Numbered from the stretch's first letter, positions 23,000-36,400 are shown. The stretch is DNA of 64,000 bases from Polychytrium aggregatum (GCF_025602895.1 NW_026516306.1:1-64000); one strand, 5' to 3'. The notes: a model not told the origin generated them from the letters alone. Translations and numbers: made by a program.

Positions 23000-23594
23000 G
23001 CAGGACATTGTCGGGTTTCATCGACCAGGCGCATGCAGTGAATATACGGCTCTGGCATCGAAGTGTCGAGAGACGGATTGCTTTTGGTTCAAAGACGCCA
23101 TAGCTGGATGACCGAAGCATGATCCAGCAAGAGCAAGCAGTTCAAACGATAGAATCAACCGAGATGCCGCGCAGGCTGCTAACAGATCGATTGATCATCT
23201 CCTTCCTGTGCGGAGTGCACCCAGCTCTGGACACATGGACTGAGGCAATGGCGGACGATCGTGCTCGGCTTGCCGTTGGCTGGGTGTATTTTGTCAAAAC
23301 TTCGACATCAATTGGGTGTGCTGGTGGTAAGGATGGATTTACATGGGATCATAGCTGCTCTATCCAACAGCTTTCTGGCAAGCAAGCAGGCAAGCAGGCA
23401 AGATTAAATACTCAAGAGCCCATCGCAAGCCCACACGCATGAGGGCACGCATGTATCGGACAGCGAGGCTGAAAAAGAAGGCAGTGGGAAAACGGAAAGG
23501 GCAGCGCAGAACCGAGATGGGGAGGGCCAAGAGAGGGTCGGGGAAACGCCAGCCACAGCTCTAACGCATCGATGTTCTGGGGCGTCAGATCGAT
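23000..23594. other. Convergent intergenic spacer
   Basis: Between GPX and the desaturase-like gene. A short (GGCAAGCA)n stretch lies near 23378. No gene supported. Confidence 0.5.
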
Positions 23595-25406
23595 CTACTT
23601 CTTGCTCTTGTTGGCGTAGATGGTCTCGAGCTGCTGTGGAGTGAAACGCAGGGTCTTTTCCTTCAGCAGGGACACAATCTTCTCGTCGCTGGGGCGGGGT
23701 CCGTCGCCGCAGTGCACCCACTTCTTGGCCAAGCCTTGGTAGTCCTTGGTCATCAGGAACCACCAGACCTCGGCGTAGTTGGTGCCCTGGAAGACAACGG
23801 CCTTCTCCTGGTGGTACTCGAGGCGCTTGGTGATGAACTCGCGAGGATGCTCGGTCCAGTGGCGGATGGCGTTCAGGTGGTGGGAGGCGTGATAGCCGTC
23901 GTTGTAGCAGTTTTTGTTGTAGTCCGAGGCAATGATGGTGATGGAGTTCTCGCGACCACCACCAAGAGGGTCGGAGCGCTCCAGGAAGGCATGCTGGACA
24001 AAGTTGCCCTGCATCATGCCAAAGCGAACCAGGTTGAAGGGGATGTAGAAGACAAAGGCAGCCGACCAGACGCTGGGCGCCAGCAGCGTGCCAACGGTGT
24101 AGAGGGCAAAGACGCCGAGCTCGCCCAAGATGATGCCGATGGCAACATCGGTGCGGCGTCGCTGGTAGAAGAAGTTGGACAGAGTGAACATGCCTCCAAA
24201 GTAGAAGCTCAAAAAGTAGCTGGAAATGCGGCAAGGTGGTGGAAGAGAGGGCGACGGAGCCGACCAGGACACGGCAATTGCACAGTGGATACCAAGAAAG
24301 CGCATTAGCTTCATGTAACGGTCGATGGAAGCGCATCCATGGTCGTGCAGGGCGACGCTGCTTACTGGAGGAAGCCGATGAGCGAGTCACGCTGGTAAAA
24401 CAGGGTGGTCGAGAGATCCTCAGGCGAGTTGTCGGTGGGATGGTGCATCTAACGAGAACGGACGCATCAGCACAGAGCAGCCGGAACTCTTGCTCGATAT
24501 ATCTAGGAGGAGGGATGCGACGGCAGCTTTGGGTGTTGCAAGATTGGGACGAGTCCCGGCCGTGAGGGCACCCGCTCACCTTGACGTGGTGCCAGTAGTA
24601 GGTATACCAGGTCTGTCCAAAGAACGGGCCGAGGACAACGGGGATGATGTGGTTGCAGAGCTGGAACTGCGGCTTGAACAGGGGGCGATGCGAAGACACA
24701 TGCAGAGCCAGGGTGTAGATCTCGGCAATGGAGGCAACAAAGAAGATGTGCACAATAGCCTGGATCCAGCTGAAGCGCCAGAAGATCAGCAATGCGGCCG
24801 ACGGAACGACGGTGAGGAGGCCACGGAAGGCCAAGTTGAAGACTGAAGCCGGTCAACACCCAGAGACGTCATGGCGAGCGTGGATACAGTCGAGCAGGCC
24901 CAGGGCGATCGGCATTGGATTGATTGCAGCGGCGCGAGCAGCCACCGAGGGACGAAACAGACGAGAGCACGACCGATGATGGCAGAGAACGGTGTGTAGA
25001 CGTCGAGGAAATGGATATGGGGGAGGAGGGCAGAGGATAATAACAATTGGGATTGCACAATGATTAGTTGGTGCGTTAGTGTCTGGGGAGAGGATGTCGC
25101 TGGAGTATTGCTGGAGCGTCGGAATTGGTGGACAGGAGAGGCTCCCAGTGGGAGACGGCGGGAAATGGTCTGCCTTGACCTGGCGGCAACGCTCATACCT
25201 TTGAGGTCCCTGGGATCACGGATCATGGCAAAGACGAAGCGCTCGTAGAGGTTCGCGGGCTTGATGTCTTCGGGTCGATCGTTCTCGGCAATGACGGTCC
25301 ACTTCTCCTCGAGGGCCTGCAGGACATTGTCGTCGGTGACCTTTTGGGCGATCAGAGGAGTGGTTGATGCGACCTCATCGGCCGACTTGGCATCGCCACG
25401 GAGCAT
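23595..25406 (-). CDS. Fatty-acid desaturase-like membrane protein
   Basis: Exons 25406-25199, 24842-24580, 24448-24366 and 24219-23595 give 392 residues. It has three histidine boxes of the membrane di-iron desaturase superfamily: HVSSH (HX3H), WHHVKMHHPTDN (HX3HH; split by an intron) and YHASHH (HX2HH). Several membrane helices surround them (FRGLLTVVPSAALLIFWRF, IVHIFFVASIAEIYTLAL, YFLSFYFGGMFTLSNFF, AIGIILGELGVFALY, AAFVFYIPFNLVRFG). The start MLRGDAKSADE is the first ATG of the frame. Family knowledge: such enzymes use O2 to introduce double bonds or hydroxyls into acyl chains. There is no cytochrome b5 domain, so the electron donor would be separate. Substrate and position cannot be told from sequence. 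Confidence 0.86.
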
Positions 25407-26330
25407 GATTTGGCTGAGAGGCGGGGTGCGAAAGGGGGGTGCGGGCACAGATGGTGCTGGCGACGAAACAGTGGTGCGGTCCGGGTCTTGAGAGCAGCCG
25501 GGACGGGATCAAAGCCAGTATGTTCCTGCGACTTGGAAGGCAACGATGGCTGGCTTGGGACGACAGATCAAGAGATCGTTGAGTTCTGGATTGGGCGAGT
25601 CACAGCCGCGGCGAGAACAGCAGGCACGAGGCGAGAGACGAGAGCGAGCGGGAGAGGAGAGACACAGACAGCACCCAGCGACGTTGCGGCTGTGCGTGTG
25701 GAACAGACGATGAGGCGGACGAGACGCTGCGAGAAAGCACTTTCGGAGGGCCCTGGACGCAAGACAACCTGCGGCAAGCAGGACGTCGGCTATAAGTACT
25801 CGAAGGCGGTGGGAAGGCCGGCCGAGGACGCAGAGTGATCGCGGAGAGAGACCTCAGAATGACGCAGAGCGACGCCGCGGCTGGCCGTGGTGCGGCCGGC
25901 TGCAGTGTGGCCGGCCACAGCCTGCCTGTGGCTTGTTGCCCGACAAGGCGCCAGCACCACACAGCAGCCCACAGTGCATCCGCGGGTGACACACAGCGCC
26001 AGGCCCCCTGTCTGCACCCCGTGTGCGACCGCGGCATTTCCATATCCGGCAGCAGCGCGCGCGGTCAGTGTCATGGTCTCGGATTATCCGGGTTCCAGCG
26101 CCGCTCTCACGCGCGCCGTGCTCCGCCATTTGCGATTGGCCGGCGCCTCCGTCACCCGTGCGGCTCGATCCGGCCTCGATCCGGCGGCGATCTGCACTCG
26201 ATCCGGCTTGTCTGGCTTTGCCCGCCAACGTGACCGGCTGCGCTTTCTTTTTTTTGGCCAGCACCCGCTGAATTGCATTGCATTGCATCGACCCGACAGC
26301 TCCCCGACAGCTCCCCGCATCGACCGAGCT
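25407..26330. promoter_or_regulatory. Divergent intergenic region, desaturase/UTP14
   Basis: About 920 bp between divergent start codons, GC-rich with a TATAAGTA-like element at 25791. No gene supported. Confidence 0.45.
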
Positions 26331-29300
26331 ATGGCAAAGCCCAAGGGACAGTCCAAGGGACAGCACGCTGCCGTTTCCAAACGGCCTGGTGGCGGCGTCA
26401 AGCCCACCAAATCCCATTCTGCACACTCCAAGCCCAAATCCAAACCGAGATCTAAGCCTGGCGCAAAGTCAAAGTCCGGCATATGGGACGTCTACGAGGC
26501 CTCGAGCGGCGAAGAGGACGACGGCCAGCCGCGGACCAAGAACTCCAGAAGCAGGCTGGAGAAGCGGCGAAATCTCGATGACGTTGAGGACATCAACCTC
26601 GACGTTGACCAAATCGACTCGGAGGATGACGAGGAAATCAGCGAGGACGAGGCCTTTGGAAGCAGCGATGAAGAAAAGTACGGGAGCTACTTTGCCCCCT
26701 CCAAGGTGACCACTCCATCATCGGATATCGCCGTGGTTTTCTGGGCAGGCGGGCTCCGGGGGTGTGGATGCCGCGCCTGCTTGTCGTCCAATACCCTCCG
26801 CATCGCACACACAACTTTTCTGGCATCTGCTCCTTCGCAAGCGAATATTCTATTCTGGCGCCGGCTGTCGATATTGACCGCGCTCGTTTGTTGCCCTCTA
26901 GTCTGCCAAGAAGAAGAAGAGTGTGCAACAGGAGCTTACTCTCGACGAGGATGAGCCCATGGGAGATGAGAGCGGCGGAGAACAGGCGCCTGGTGATAGC
27001 GACGGCGACAGCATCGAGGACGAAGAATTCGACGAAGAGACCATGATGAACCTTTCCGATATGCTGGGCCCCTCGACCGCTCCCGTCCGGCCACCCACCG
27101 CGAGCTCCAAGCTCAAGGAGCAAATCGACCTGCTGCTCCCGAGTCGGCACCGCGCTGGTGAGGACGATGAGGACGAGGGCCTGGACGATATCGATGGGCT
27201 GGACGAGGACGAAGATGGCGAGGATGAGGATGAAGATGATCACGATGAGGATGATCTCGATGAGGACGATGACTTCGATGATGATGAAGTGGACGACGAG
27301 GAAGAGGCCGAGCGCTCGCGGAGATCCAAGCGGCAGAAGCAGCTTGAGAAGGACTCGAGCATTGCCGACGAGCTTGGCGAGTTTGTCAACAAGCTCGGAA
27401 AGCACACCGTGCTCCCCACAAAGAAACGGCACATGTCCGAGATCACCGAGGCCTTTGAGGAGTCCGAGTACGCCATCAGCACCAGGGACAGCGCCGCAGA
27501 TCTGGACTCTGGCTCTGCCAAAGCCAACCAGAAGCTCAACTTTGCCGATATGGTCGGCGTCCTGCAAGATACCACGGATTTTGGTGGCTTGAAGAAGCAG
27601 ATCGAACAGCTGGAGACGCCCGTTGCTGTCCGAGACTCGCTGCACAAGGCTGCCACCCAGCAGGCTGCTGTCGTGTCGGCACCGCTGCCCAAGCGAGTCC
27701 AGGACCGCCTCACTCGCGAGGCTGCGTTTGCAGAGACCAAGAAGGACATTTCCAAGTGGACCCCGATCATCAAGAAGAATCGGGAGGCCACCCATCTGCA
27801 GTTCCCCATGAATGAGCCTCCTGCACCTGGCGTATCCAGCAGTGGCCTTGTCAGCAAGTTTACGGTGAGTTGCGACAGCACGCCCGCAAGACAGCTCGAT
27901 GGCCACCGGTCTCGCATGTGCAGCAACGCGATCGGTCATCTCACTTCTCTCCTTATGGCGCCTTGTCTCTCCGCACCAGCCCGAGACCGAGATGGAGAAG
28001 GAAATCCATCAAATCCTGGAGGAGTCGCAGTTGGTTGAGAAAAAACAAAAGGCCTTTGAGGATATGGAGCTCAACAAGGTCTCCAAGGAGGAGGTATGTG
28101 CCATTTCTCGTGATGTACCGAGCCCTGAGCTCAATGGCAGCGGACTCGCCCAGATTTGAGTGCTGATCGCCATTTCCCCCCCCCTTCCCTCGACTTGCTT
28201 CTTTCGACACACTGTCTCCGATTGGATTGGCATCAGCTCATGGCCCGCCGCGCGGAGCTGTCCAAGATGAGAAGCCTTTTGTTCTTTGAGGAACAAAAAG
28301 CCAAGCGTCTTGCCAAGATCAAGAGCAAGACCTACCGCAAGATCCTCAAGAAGGACAAGCTGAAGAAGCAGATGATGTCGATTGAGGAGCTGCACAAGCT
28401 GGATCCGCAGCTGGCAGCGGCCGAGCTTGAGAAGCTCGAAGCTGCCCGTGCCAAGGCATGTGGTCTGCTCTGCATCGTGACCTTTCCACCCGCCATGCCT
28501 GATTTGTTTCTTCAACGCCCTTGGAGGCACGCGCGTCTGACCTCCACATTCCAATGATTTGTTCATATAGGAACGTGTCAGCATGCGCCATAAGAACACG
28601 GGCAAATGGGCAAAGTACATGCTCTCCCGGAACGATGTCGATGGCGAAGTAAGTTGTGGCCAGAGTTGCCGCGGCTGTGGTCGTGCCGATCGATGGGAGT
28701 CCCGCAGTGTGGATGATCTTGTAGTGGCTTTCGCTCTCGCCACCTCTGACCAGCTTTGATTCGTCTGCTGCTGTGCCAAACTGTATCATCGCCGCGCATA
28801 GACCCGCCAAGCCTTGAACGAGCAGCTCAACAAGCACGAGGATCTCCGTAAGCGCATCACGGGCATTGACTCGGATGATTCGGACGCCTCGGATATCGCA
28901 GAGGACGACGACGACGCAGAAGGGTCCTTTGAGGACCGCGCCAAGGGCAGTGCTCTCGCTCGACTTGACCAACTGGAAAACGAGGTTGAGGACGCCGAGG
29001 CCCCCAAGAAGGGTGTCTTTGCCATGAAGTTTATGCAGCGCAACGTCGAGCAGCAGAAGCAAGAGGTTCAGCGCAAGATCGATCGCCTGCGTGCCGACAT
29101 TGAAAGCGGTCGGTTCGAGAATGAAGACGAAGATGGCGATCTCGACTCGGACGATCGTGACTACGAGCTCGACAGCGACGATGAGCGAGCGCGCAGCGAG
29201 AAGCGAAAGGATAATGCCGCTGGCAAGATCGCCGCCGACGATGCTGGCCGAAAGACTGTCGCAGGAAATGCCGGCAGACTTTCGTATGGTGTGCAAACCA

Positions 29301-31336
29301 AGGTGGGTCTCGCTCTTGGCCGCTGAGGACGAGACAGCGTGGCTCTCGCCCTTGTTCGAGCAGTCCATTTCATGATCAAACTGGTTTCTGTTGCTCACTG
29401 ACGATACAATCATTGTGGGCACGCAAACACAACCGCTGTGCATCGCATCTCGGACCTTTGTTCCAACTATGCCTTCAATAGTCGCGCTCGGGGCTGGAAA
29501 TTATGAACGACGACGATGAAAACGAATTCACCTTTGACTCGAGCGGCCTGGTCGCTGGAGAAGGCCATTCACAGATCAAGCTGTCGGGCCCGGTCTCCAT
29601 TGAAGCCAAGGCAATTGCGCAGAAGCCAATCTTTGAAGTCGATACCTTTGAAGCCGAGGGTTTCTCGTTTGTGGGCCAGGCGAATAAGGCCAAGTTCGAG
29701 GCGCCCGTCACGAGCCTGCCCACCAAGGGCAAGGGCAGTCCACCCGAGCCCGTCGTGCTCGCGAAACCAGCATCGCAGAAAAAGTCCAAGCGCCTGCACG
29801 ACCAGCTGGCCAAGACCGCCAGCCCCGCCGAGACGGCTCAGAGCGACGCTGTTTCTCGCACAAGCGCACCTTCTCGATCTGGCGAGCAAGACCAATCGGT
29901 ATCGGACGTGAATCCCTGGCTTGCCTCAGACTCCAAGGCCATTCAGAAGAGCACCAAAGTCGCCAAGATCGACAAGAACACAGATCGTGCTGTCAAGGCT
30001 CTGGACAAGTTCTCCAAGGAGAAGAAGAAGGGCCAGCGGGATGCTGTCGAGGCACTTGAAGCCAGTCTCGAGATCGATATCAGCGGCCTGAAAGCCCTGG
30101 AAAGCACCTCAAAGAAGGGATCTGCTGCCAGTCCCTCCTTCGGGACCGGCCCGGCACACACTGGCGATCACGCTGCAGCCGACGCCGACGACCTCGCTGA
30201 CGGCGATGCTGACACAGATGAGCCTGTTGATGCCGGATCGGCTGGTCGGACGGCTGCAGACGCATCCAAGCGGAAGCGGAAACACCGGAAGGGTGGAAAG
30301 AAGGCTGCCACGGAGCAGTCTACCGACAGATCCGGTACCCTCGACAGCGACGATGATGATGGGGACCACCAAGCTGACGCCGAGCAGTTGGAAATGGTGC
30401 ACTCCAGCGACGCCTCCAGGCTCAGCCAGCATCAGATCATGCAGATGGCGTTTGCCAACGACGACGTGATGGCCGAGGTGAGTTGGTGGTAATCTTTGGC
30501 GATTGGGTTGGAGCGTGTCGACGCCGTTTCGTGGCGTTGGGAACCACCTGCTGCTGGTTCGTGGCTCATGAGGACCGGTCAGACTGACTAAAAAAGTCAC
30601 CATTGCTGATTCAGGAGTTTGAGGACGAGAAACGCCGCTTCATTGACCGCGATGCGCCCAAGGACGTCGATTTGACCCTTCCTGGCTGGGTAAGTTGCCT
30701 GGCTCGAGCCGGCATCGACATTGGCATCAACATTGGCATCGCGCGCTCGATCCTGGTTGCCAGGGTGCTCGTGCAGGATATCTGGCCATTTGCGTGACTG
30801 ACCATTGATATTGCTCTGTTCCAGGGATCCTGGGGCGGCGAGGGTTTGAAGCGGAAACGCAATGTTGTGGTGCAGAAAGCCCGGCCCGGCACCGGCGTCG
30901 ACCCGTCCACGCGCAAGGACTCCAAGCTCAAGCATGTCATCCTGAACGAGAAGCGCAACAAGAAGGTGGGCGACTGTTCTGCCCGTCGTTGCCCTGTGTG
31001 AACTCCCCCCTTCCCCTTGATTGGACTGTCTGTCACGAGCATGATCGATAGATCAGATTGATCGGGTTGTGGTCGGGTTGTGGTCGGGTGGATAGACTAA
31101 CCCTTCTCCATGACCGATGTCAGTCCCTCAAGCTGATGGCCTCCGAGGTCCCGCACGGCTTCGGCAACCGCGACCAGTACGAAAACGCAATGCGGCTGCC
31201 GCTTGGCCCAGAGTGGAACGCCCAGAGCTCGCACCTGGATCTCATCCGGCCAAGGATCCAGACCAAAGCTGGCGCCGTCATCCATCCGCTGGATTTCAAG
31301 CCGGCCTCCAAGAACAAATCGTCCAAAGCAAAGTAG
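26331..31336 (+). CDS. UTP14: U3 snoRNP / SSU processome protein Utp14
   Basis: Ten exons: 26331-26705, 26902-27864, 27980-28093, 28237-28455, 28571-28648, 28802-29302, 29482-30477, 30615-30689, 30825-30965 and 31124-31336, giving 1224 residues. Highly acidic N-terminal stretches alternate with basic ones. UTP14 motifs: DISKWTPIIKKNREATHLQF, KIKSKTYRKILKKDKLK, RHKNTGKWAKYML, PGWGSWGGEGLKRKR, KDSKLKHVILNEKRNKK, and the C-terminal VPHGFGNRDQYENAMRLPLG with EWN. Utp14 activates the DEAH helicase Dhr1 during 18S rRNA maturation in the nucleolus. All introns are GT-AG except intron 4 (28456-28570), which uses a GC donor. It is the largest gene in the window. Confidence 0.97.
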
Positions 31337-31738
31337 ACGAGCGGATTGCATTCTCGGAGCCCCTGTCGGCGCCTGCTTCTTTCCTGTCCGCCCCTCACCT
31401 TCAATGGCGCTTTGCTTTCTCCACGGCGAAACTCGCTCTGCCCTCATCCCACCATCCTTGCGCCTCCCTGTCTCCGAATGCAATCGCGGTTACATCGCCA
31501 GTGTGGGTAACCCCAACACGACATTCATCACTTGACTCCCGTATGAGTCCGCGCATCAGCCGTGACATAGACGATCGGTGAATATTTATTCGAGGAAGAG
31601 GGGGGGGGAGAAGCCAACCTTGACACCGACTATTTTGATCTTGCAGTATTCCTGGAGAGTCGATGCTGCCATCTCAGCAGCTGTCTGGATCGCAGCGCCT
31701 GGAGGACGGGTGATGAGGGCGTCGAGAGAACCACTCTG
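31337..31738. other. Convergent intergenic spacer
   Basis: 3' flanks of UTP14 and the VPS9 gene. A G-run near 31602-31609. No gene supported. Confidence 0.5.
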
Positions 31739-34653
31739 TTATCCTCGGTGGTTTCGGAGACTCTCCTTGAAGCTCTGGGCGAATTCGGAGCGAGGCGCTT
31801 GCTTGGCAGAGCCGCCGCTACCGCCGCCTGTCGATTCATCCACCGATGCAGTGGACGGACCGGCGGCAGACTCTCCAACGGCCGACTTGGGCTCCTTCAT
31901 CAGCGGCTTCGGAGGCGATCCCGATCGCTTCATCAGCACAAACCCGACAGGATTGGAGCCAGCGGCGTTGGCGGTAGCGGAGGCGGAGGCGGTGGCGGCA
32001 GTGGCAGCAGCACCCAGACGCTCTGCTGTCGAATTGAGGGCATCACTCAGTCGGCCCGGGAACTGCGAGAGCTGCTGCGGGGCGTTCTGGAGGATCCCAA
32101 AGACCTGCTGGCCGATCTGCTGGCCGATCTTGGAGGGCCTAGAAGCAAGACCGATTGGCCATGCCAGGAGCGGCACGCATGCACGCACGTCGAGAAGGTG
32201 CAAACAGTGTTAGCGTGTGATCTTGGTCAGGCAAGTTTGGACAAATACCATCTCACGACCAAGGATCGTGTGGGAGACGCAAAGTGCGAATCGGCCATGG
32301 GCTCAAGCCGCCTCTCCCTCCACCATGGCTGGGTTCCTGCAGACTTACATGTCCGAGAGAGTCTGGATGGCTGCGGGTTTGAGGTTCTCGGGAGCAATGG
32401 AGGTGTTGAGAGGAGTGACTGATCGACTTGGACCGCCGTCAAGGTGGAAGTGGCCACTAGGACAGCGTGCGACAAGACACCATCAATTCGGGGATGTCTG
32501 GCGCTGTGCACACATAACCGCATGCCGTATTATGGCATGAAATCGAGCAGTGTTCAACGGGGGGTTACCTCATCGCCAGTTCGCTGGGGACGTCAAAGTG
32601 CGTCAAATCGACAGACTGAATGAAGGAAATCACGGCGGCCTGGCGAGATACATCAGGGTGTTTGAGCGGGTAGCGTTCGATTCAGCACTATGCAGCGACG
32701 CGCCAGCAACCAGTGGTAGTTGACAGACGAAACAACATCTACCACTGTCGTAACTCAGGCGATGGACTCGGTACGCTGGGTACAGAGAACCAGGGCTTTG
32801 CCCCATCGCAAGCAACAGTACCATATTGGTCAGACAGTACTCGGAATAGCCATCGAGCTTGGTGCCGACGTTGAACTCTTGGATGTACCGGATGTTGGCG
32901 AGCAGTCGAGGGGGGTTGGCCCTGCACCAACAGACGCAAACGGTTGGCACTTCAAGCACGATATAGCCACTGGCTGCGACCCGGAGCGCACGGATTCAGC
33001 GAGTTCGCTGAGTGCCTTGTCTGGCCCAGAGCCTGACTCACTTACTTGATGATGCAGTAGATCAACACAGGCAGGAGCAAATCAGCACCGGATTTGTTGG
33101 GATCCTCGGCTTTGGGGCTCTCGTTCCTGTCCAGCAGCTTGCCAGAAGATATCTCGTCTGCGTTGACGCATCAAAAACAACCAATGGAATCAGCACGTAC
33201 ATACTTCATCAGCAACAGGCTCGGCACACGGATCGGGTCGAGGCGACTGAGGGGCTGTGACCATGCGAACGTTGCTGCAGCGCGCCACATCCGAATCGGT
33301 TGAGTTGAGTCAGCTACAGCCTTAGCCTACCCACGATAATCTGGTGGCACCTGACAATGTGGTCGAGTTTGGACTTGGGTGTGACCCCCAACGAGTCGCA
33401 CTTGAGTAGCTCCATTCCCAGGCGATGCTTGATGCTGTTCAGAGAGTCCTCCATGAGCTTGGGCAGCTCCAGATGATGAGGTGCAAAGGATGCCAGGTTC
33501 AGCAGCGAGATGCGACGCTGAATGATGAGATCGTTAGCGGCCTCTCGTTGACGAATCGGGCCGAACGAGCTGGATGCAAAAGGTGGACAGAAGCGTGGTT
33601 AGTGCTGTCTTGGATACAAGGCAACAAAGACATCGGGGAGGGGGAGATCAGATGACATCGATGGGAATCGGCAGGCACGAGGACGCATGATATGGCATCC
33701 AGGCTGTGCTGAACTGGATGTGCTGAGCGGAATGTGCTGAACTGGATGTGCTGAGCGGGCTGTGTTGAGCGGGCTGTGTGAGCTTGTTCTTGAGCAGGCC
33801 ACTCTCGGACCAGCTTGGTCGACTGCCGACACAGCCCGGCTCGTGTCCGGTTGGGTTGCGACGCAGGTTGGGACGATACATACGCCTCGTATGATTTGGC
33901 CAAAACATAGTTCTCCAGCCCTTGGTTGAAATGCTGCTGCATCACCTCGTCCATTTTGAGATAGGTACAGAGCTCCTTGCAGGGTTTCTGCAGCCGGTCC
34001 AGGAATACAGTGACGAGGGTCTGAATCGACTTTGGCGATGAGTTCCAGCGGCCCATCAGAGCGGCATCGCCCGAGAGCCTGTTGATTTGGTTGATCAAAA
34101 AGGCTGAGCGCGGCTCCTCTTTGACGACGGACATGAAGAAGAGATATGAGATATCGGAGTGCAGCTCCGGCAGATCATCCAATCGAGGCGGGATGTTGCT
34201 GTCGATCTGGGGAAAGATGGCGCTGGCAATGTTGGCGAGCAGATTCGACTCCTCGGTGGCTGTTGATGGTCTGGCGGCTGCCGGCTCGCCCGTGCTGGAG
34301 GGACGAGCAGCCGGCGAGTCACCGGCGGCGTTTCCGGATGCTGCTCCTTTTGAGTGCGCCAGATCCTCGGGCATGATGCTGCGTTTGACCTCAAGGGCAA
34401 GGATTGAGTCGCTGCCTCCCGGGATCTGGACGACAACGGGCTCCTCGCCCACACAAGCGATGGAGGGATAGTCTGTTTCGGACGAGTCCATGTCGATCGT
34501 GGACCAGATGGTCTGGCGGCCCTTGCCGGCATCGACTTCGCCAGACCATGCTGCCAGCAAATCGCTTTCTGATGGTGCGCCGCCGACGATGATGATCCGG
34601 TCCCTTGAAGACGAGTTGGGCCAGGTCAAAGACATAGATGCGATCAGCGACAT
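31739..34653 (-). CDS. VPS9-domain Rab5-type guanine nucleotide exchange factor
   Basis: Exons 34653-33884, 33569-33331, 33157-33046, 32921-32822, 32639-32569, 32456-32349 and 32138-31739 join in phase to 599 residues. The N-terminal 130 residues are acidic/Ser-rich. A helical bundle (SYLFFMSVVKEEPRSAFLINQINRL onward) leads into the VPS9 core: KHRLGMELLKCDSLGVTPKSKLDHIVRC, DLLLPVLIYCIIKANPPRLLANIRYI, the signature GYSEYCLTN, then AAVISFIQSVDLTHFDVP. The C-terminal tail is Ala/Ser-rich. VPS9 domains exchange GDP on Rab5/Vps21 GTPases at endosomes. An in-frame TGA sits just upstream of ATG 34653, so this start is used, but further 5' exons by splicing are possible. Confidence 0.88.
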
Positions 34654-35303
34654 GTTGAGTCAGATTCCCGGCGAGAAGGGCAGGGGGCTGCCCCGTCGTA
34701 GCGGAGGGGATGCGGCCGAGTCGCTTACTTTTTGATTATTCCTATCCGATATGGCCACCACAAGGCAGCGGGATGGAGAGGGCAGTCGTTAACGCTACCT
34801 GTCGTTGATGCTGACGGTGTGGGTGGGACTGCGCTGTGCTCGACGACTCGGTCTCGGCTGGTATACGCACCTCGCACTCCTCCGAGGGTGATGAACTGCT
34901 TGGGATTTGCAGGGTTTGGAACGACGACTGGCGAGATAGCGACCGCAACAGCAATAGCAACAGCAACAGCAAATGCAGCGAGGTGTCAGACTCGGATGAC
35001 TCAAAGTGGCTTTGGAGATGAGCCAAGGTTGGATGAATACGCAGACCGGATGCCCACCGTGATGGTCGTAGTACTGCCGGTCGACGGGCTCGGAGCGGCT
35101 AAGGGCCGAGACGAGAAGAAAGGACTGGCGGAAACGGGAAGGTGGAGGTAGAGAGCCGTATCAGCCATGAACGAGCCAGGATCAACCGGCGAGTCATGCA
35201 GCATATGCAAGCTGCTATCGGCATATCGGCATATCGGCCTCGTCAGGTCCGCCACCAGCACTGTGCCAAACAGCTGGCGGCAGAAGAGCTACCTTTTTCG
35301 AGA
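34654..35303. other. Unresolved coding-like region upstream of VPS9 gene
   Basis: On the minus strand several frames look protein-like in patches: a Ser-rich frame around 34800-35026, and a frame around 35001-35261 with DSPVDPGSFMADTALYLHLP. No set of GT-AG junctions joins them consistently to each other or to ATG 34653. They may be extra N-terminal exons of the VPS9 protein. Confidence 0.3.
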
Positions 35304-35505
35304 GCAACATGACCTTGACATCGTTGAAGGGAATGTCCTGCAGGGCCTGGATGGCTGGATGGCTTTCGAGCTTGAACGACACCGACGGGCCGGAGACACG
35401 GGCCTTGCGAGCAGGCAGGGGCGGGGCTACGAGCTCGGCCGAGGGAGCATCCTGGGGAGTGGATGGCTCAGGCGCTGGGGCTGGGGCTGGGCCTGGGGTA
35501 TCCAT
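35304..35505 (-). CDS. Putative first exon, unknown protein
   Basis: ATG 35505 opens a frame beginning MDTPGPAPAPAPEPSTP that changes to a less repetitive stretch (VSFKLESHPAIQALQDIPFND, VMLLSKK) and reaches a donor GTAGCT at 35303, or a stop at 35215 if unspliced. The shift from Pro/Ala-rich leader to structured sequence suggests real coding, perhaps the N-terminus of the adjacent VPS9 gene. The downstream exon could not be identified, so this is a partial model. Confidence 0.3.
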
Positions 35506-36325
35506 GGCTATTTGTATACGAAGAGGTTGCGTCGAAGACAGGCAGCAACCAGCAGCCGAGAGATGACCACAGCAGAGGCGACAGCCAAGAGTTTCTCTCT
35601 TGGCCGCAAGCGCCAGCGGGTGGGCCAATCAGCGGCCTCGGGATCCAGGCCGAGCAGCCACCCGCGACGATCATCATCCATATCGCTGGCGGGGACGCAG
35701 CACGGCTGTGGGATGCCGTCGGGTCCTATCAGCGGATCCTATCGGTGTTGGAGATGACGTTGCGATTGGGAGAGGTGAACGGCTCGGTCACTCGGCCGGG
35801 ATGCGACGGCTTGATCGCTTGGTCGGGGATGCGACGGCTTGATCGCTGCAGATATCGGCTGCAGTACGAATGGCGAACAAGTCCAGGCGAGAAACATGCC
35901 GGCTGCGGCTGGCCAAGACATCCATCGGTGCGTGGTGCAGGTATTCGTGCATCAAGGGCGACGGATCGAGGAAGTTGATGGCGAGGAGGTCGATGGCGAT
36001 GCAGGAGGAGCGCGGGCGGGTTGATCTCCGAGACGGGCAGCAACATGGGCAGCTGCATGGCTCGACTGAATCGAGGGCGCGCACTTGGGAAAGGGGCGAC
36101 CATGCTGGAGTGTTCAGCCATCGCACAAGCCAGTCGATGTTGTGTTTTCGAACATGGTGTCGATGTTGTGCCTTCGAATATGGTGCCGATCCTGCTTTGT
36201 CGAACACGGCTGCGGACTTGGAAAGTCGCCGGCAAGGACTGGCTGCGCACAGCGGGCTGCGCATTGCTGGCTGTGTCACCGTTGCTGTCTTTGTTCGTTC
36301 TCGTCTTTGCTCGGTGCGGTTCCCC

Positions 36326-36400
36326 TTGCCGGTGTGTTCTCGCTGCCGGTGTGTTCTCGCTGCCGGTGTGTTCTCGCTGCCAGTGTGTTCTCGCTGTCTT
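36326..36400. repeat. 17-bp minisatellite
   Basis: Four to five tandem copies of CCGGTGTGTTCTCGCTG. Confidence 0.9.
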
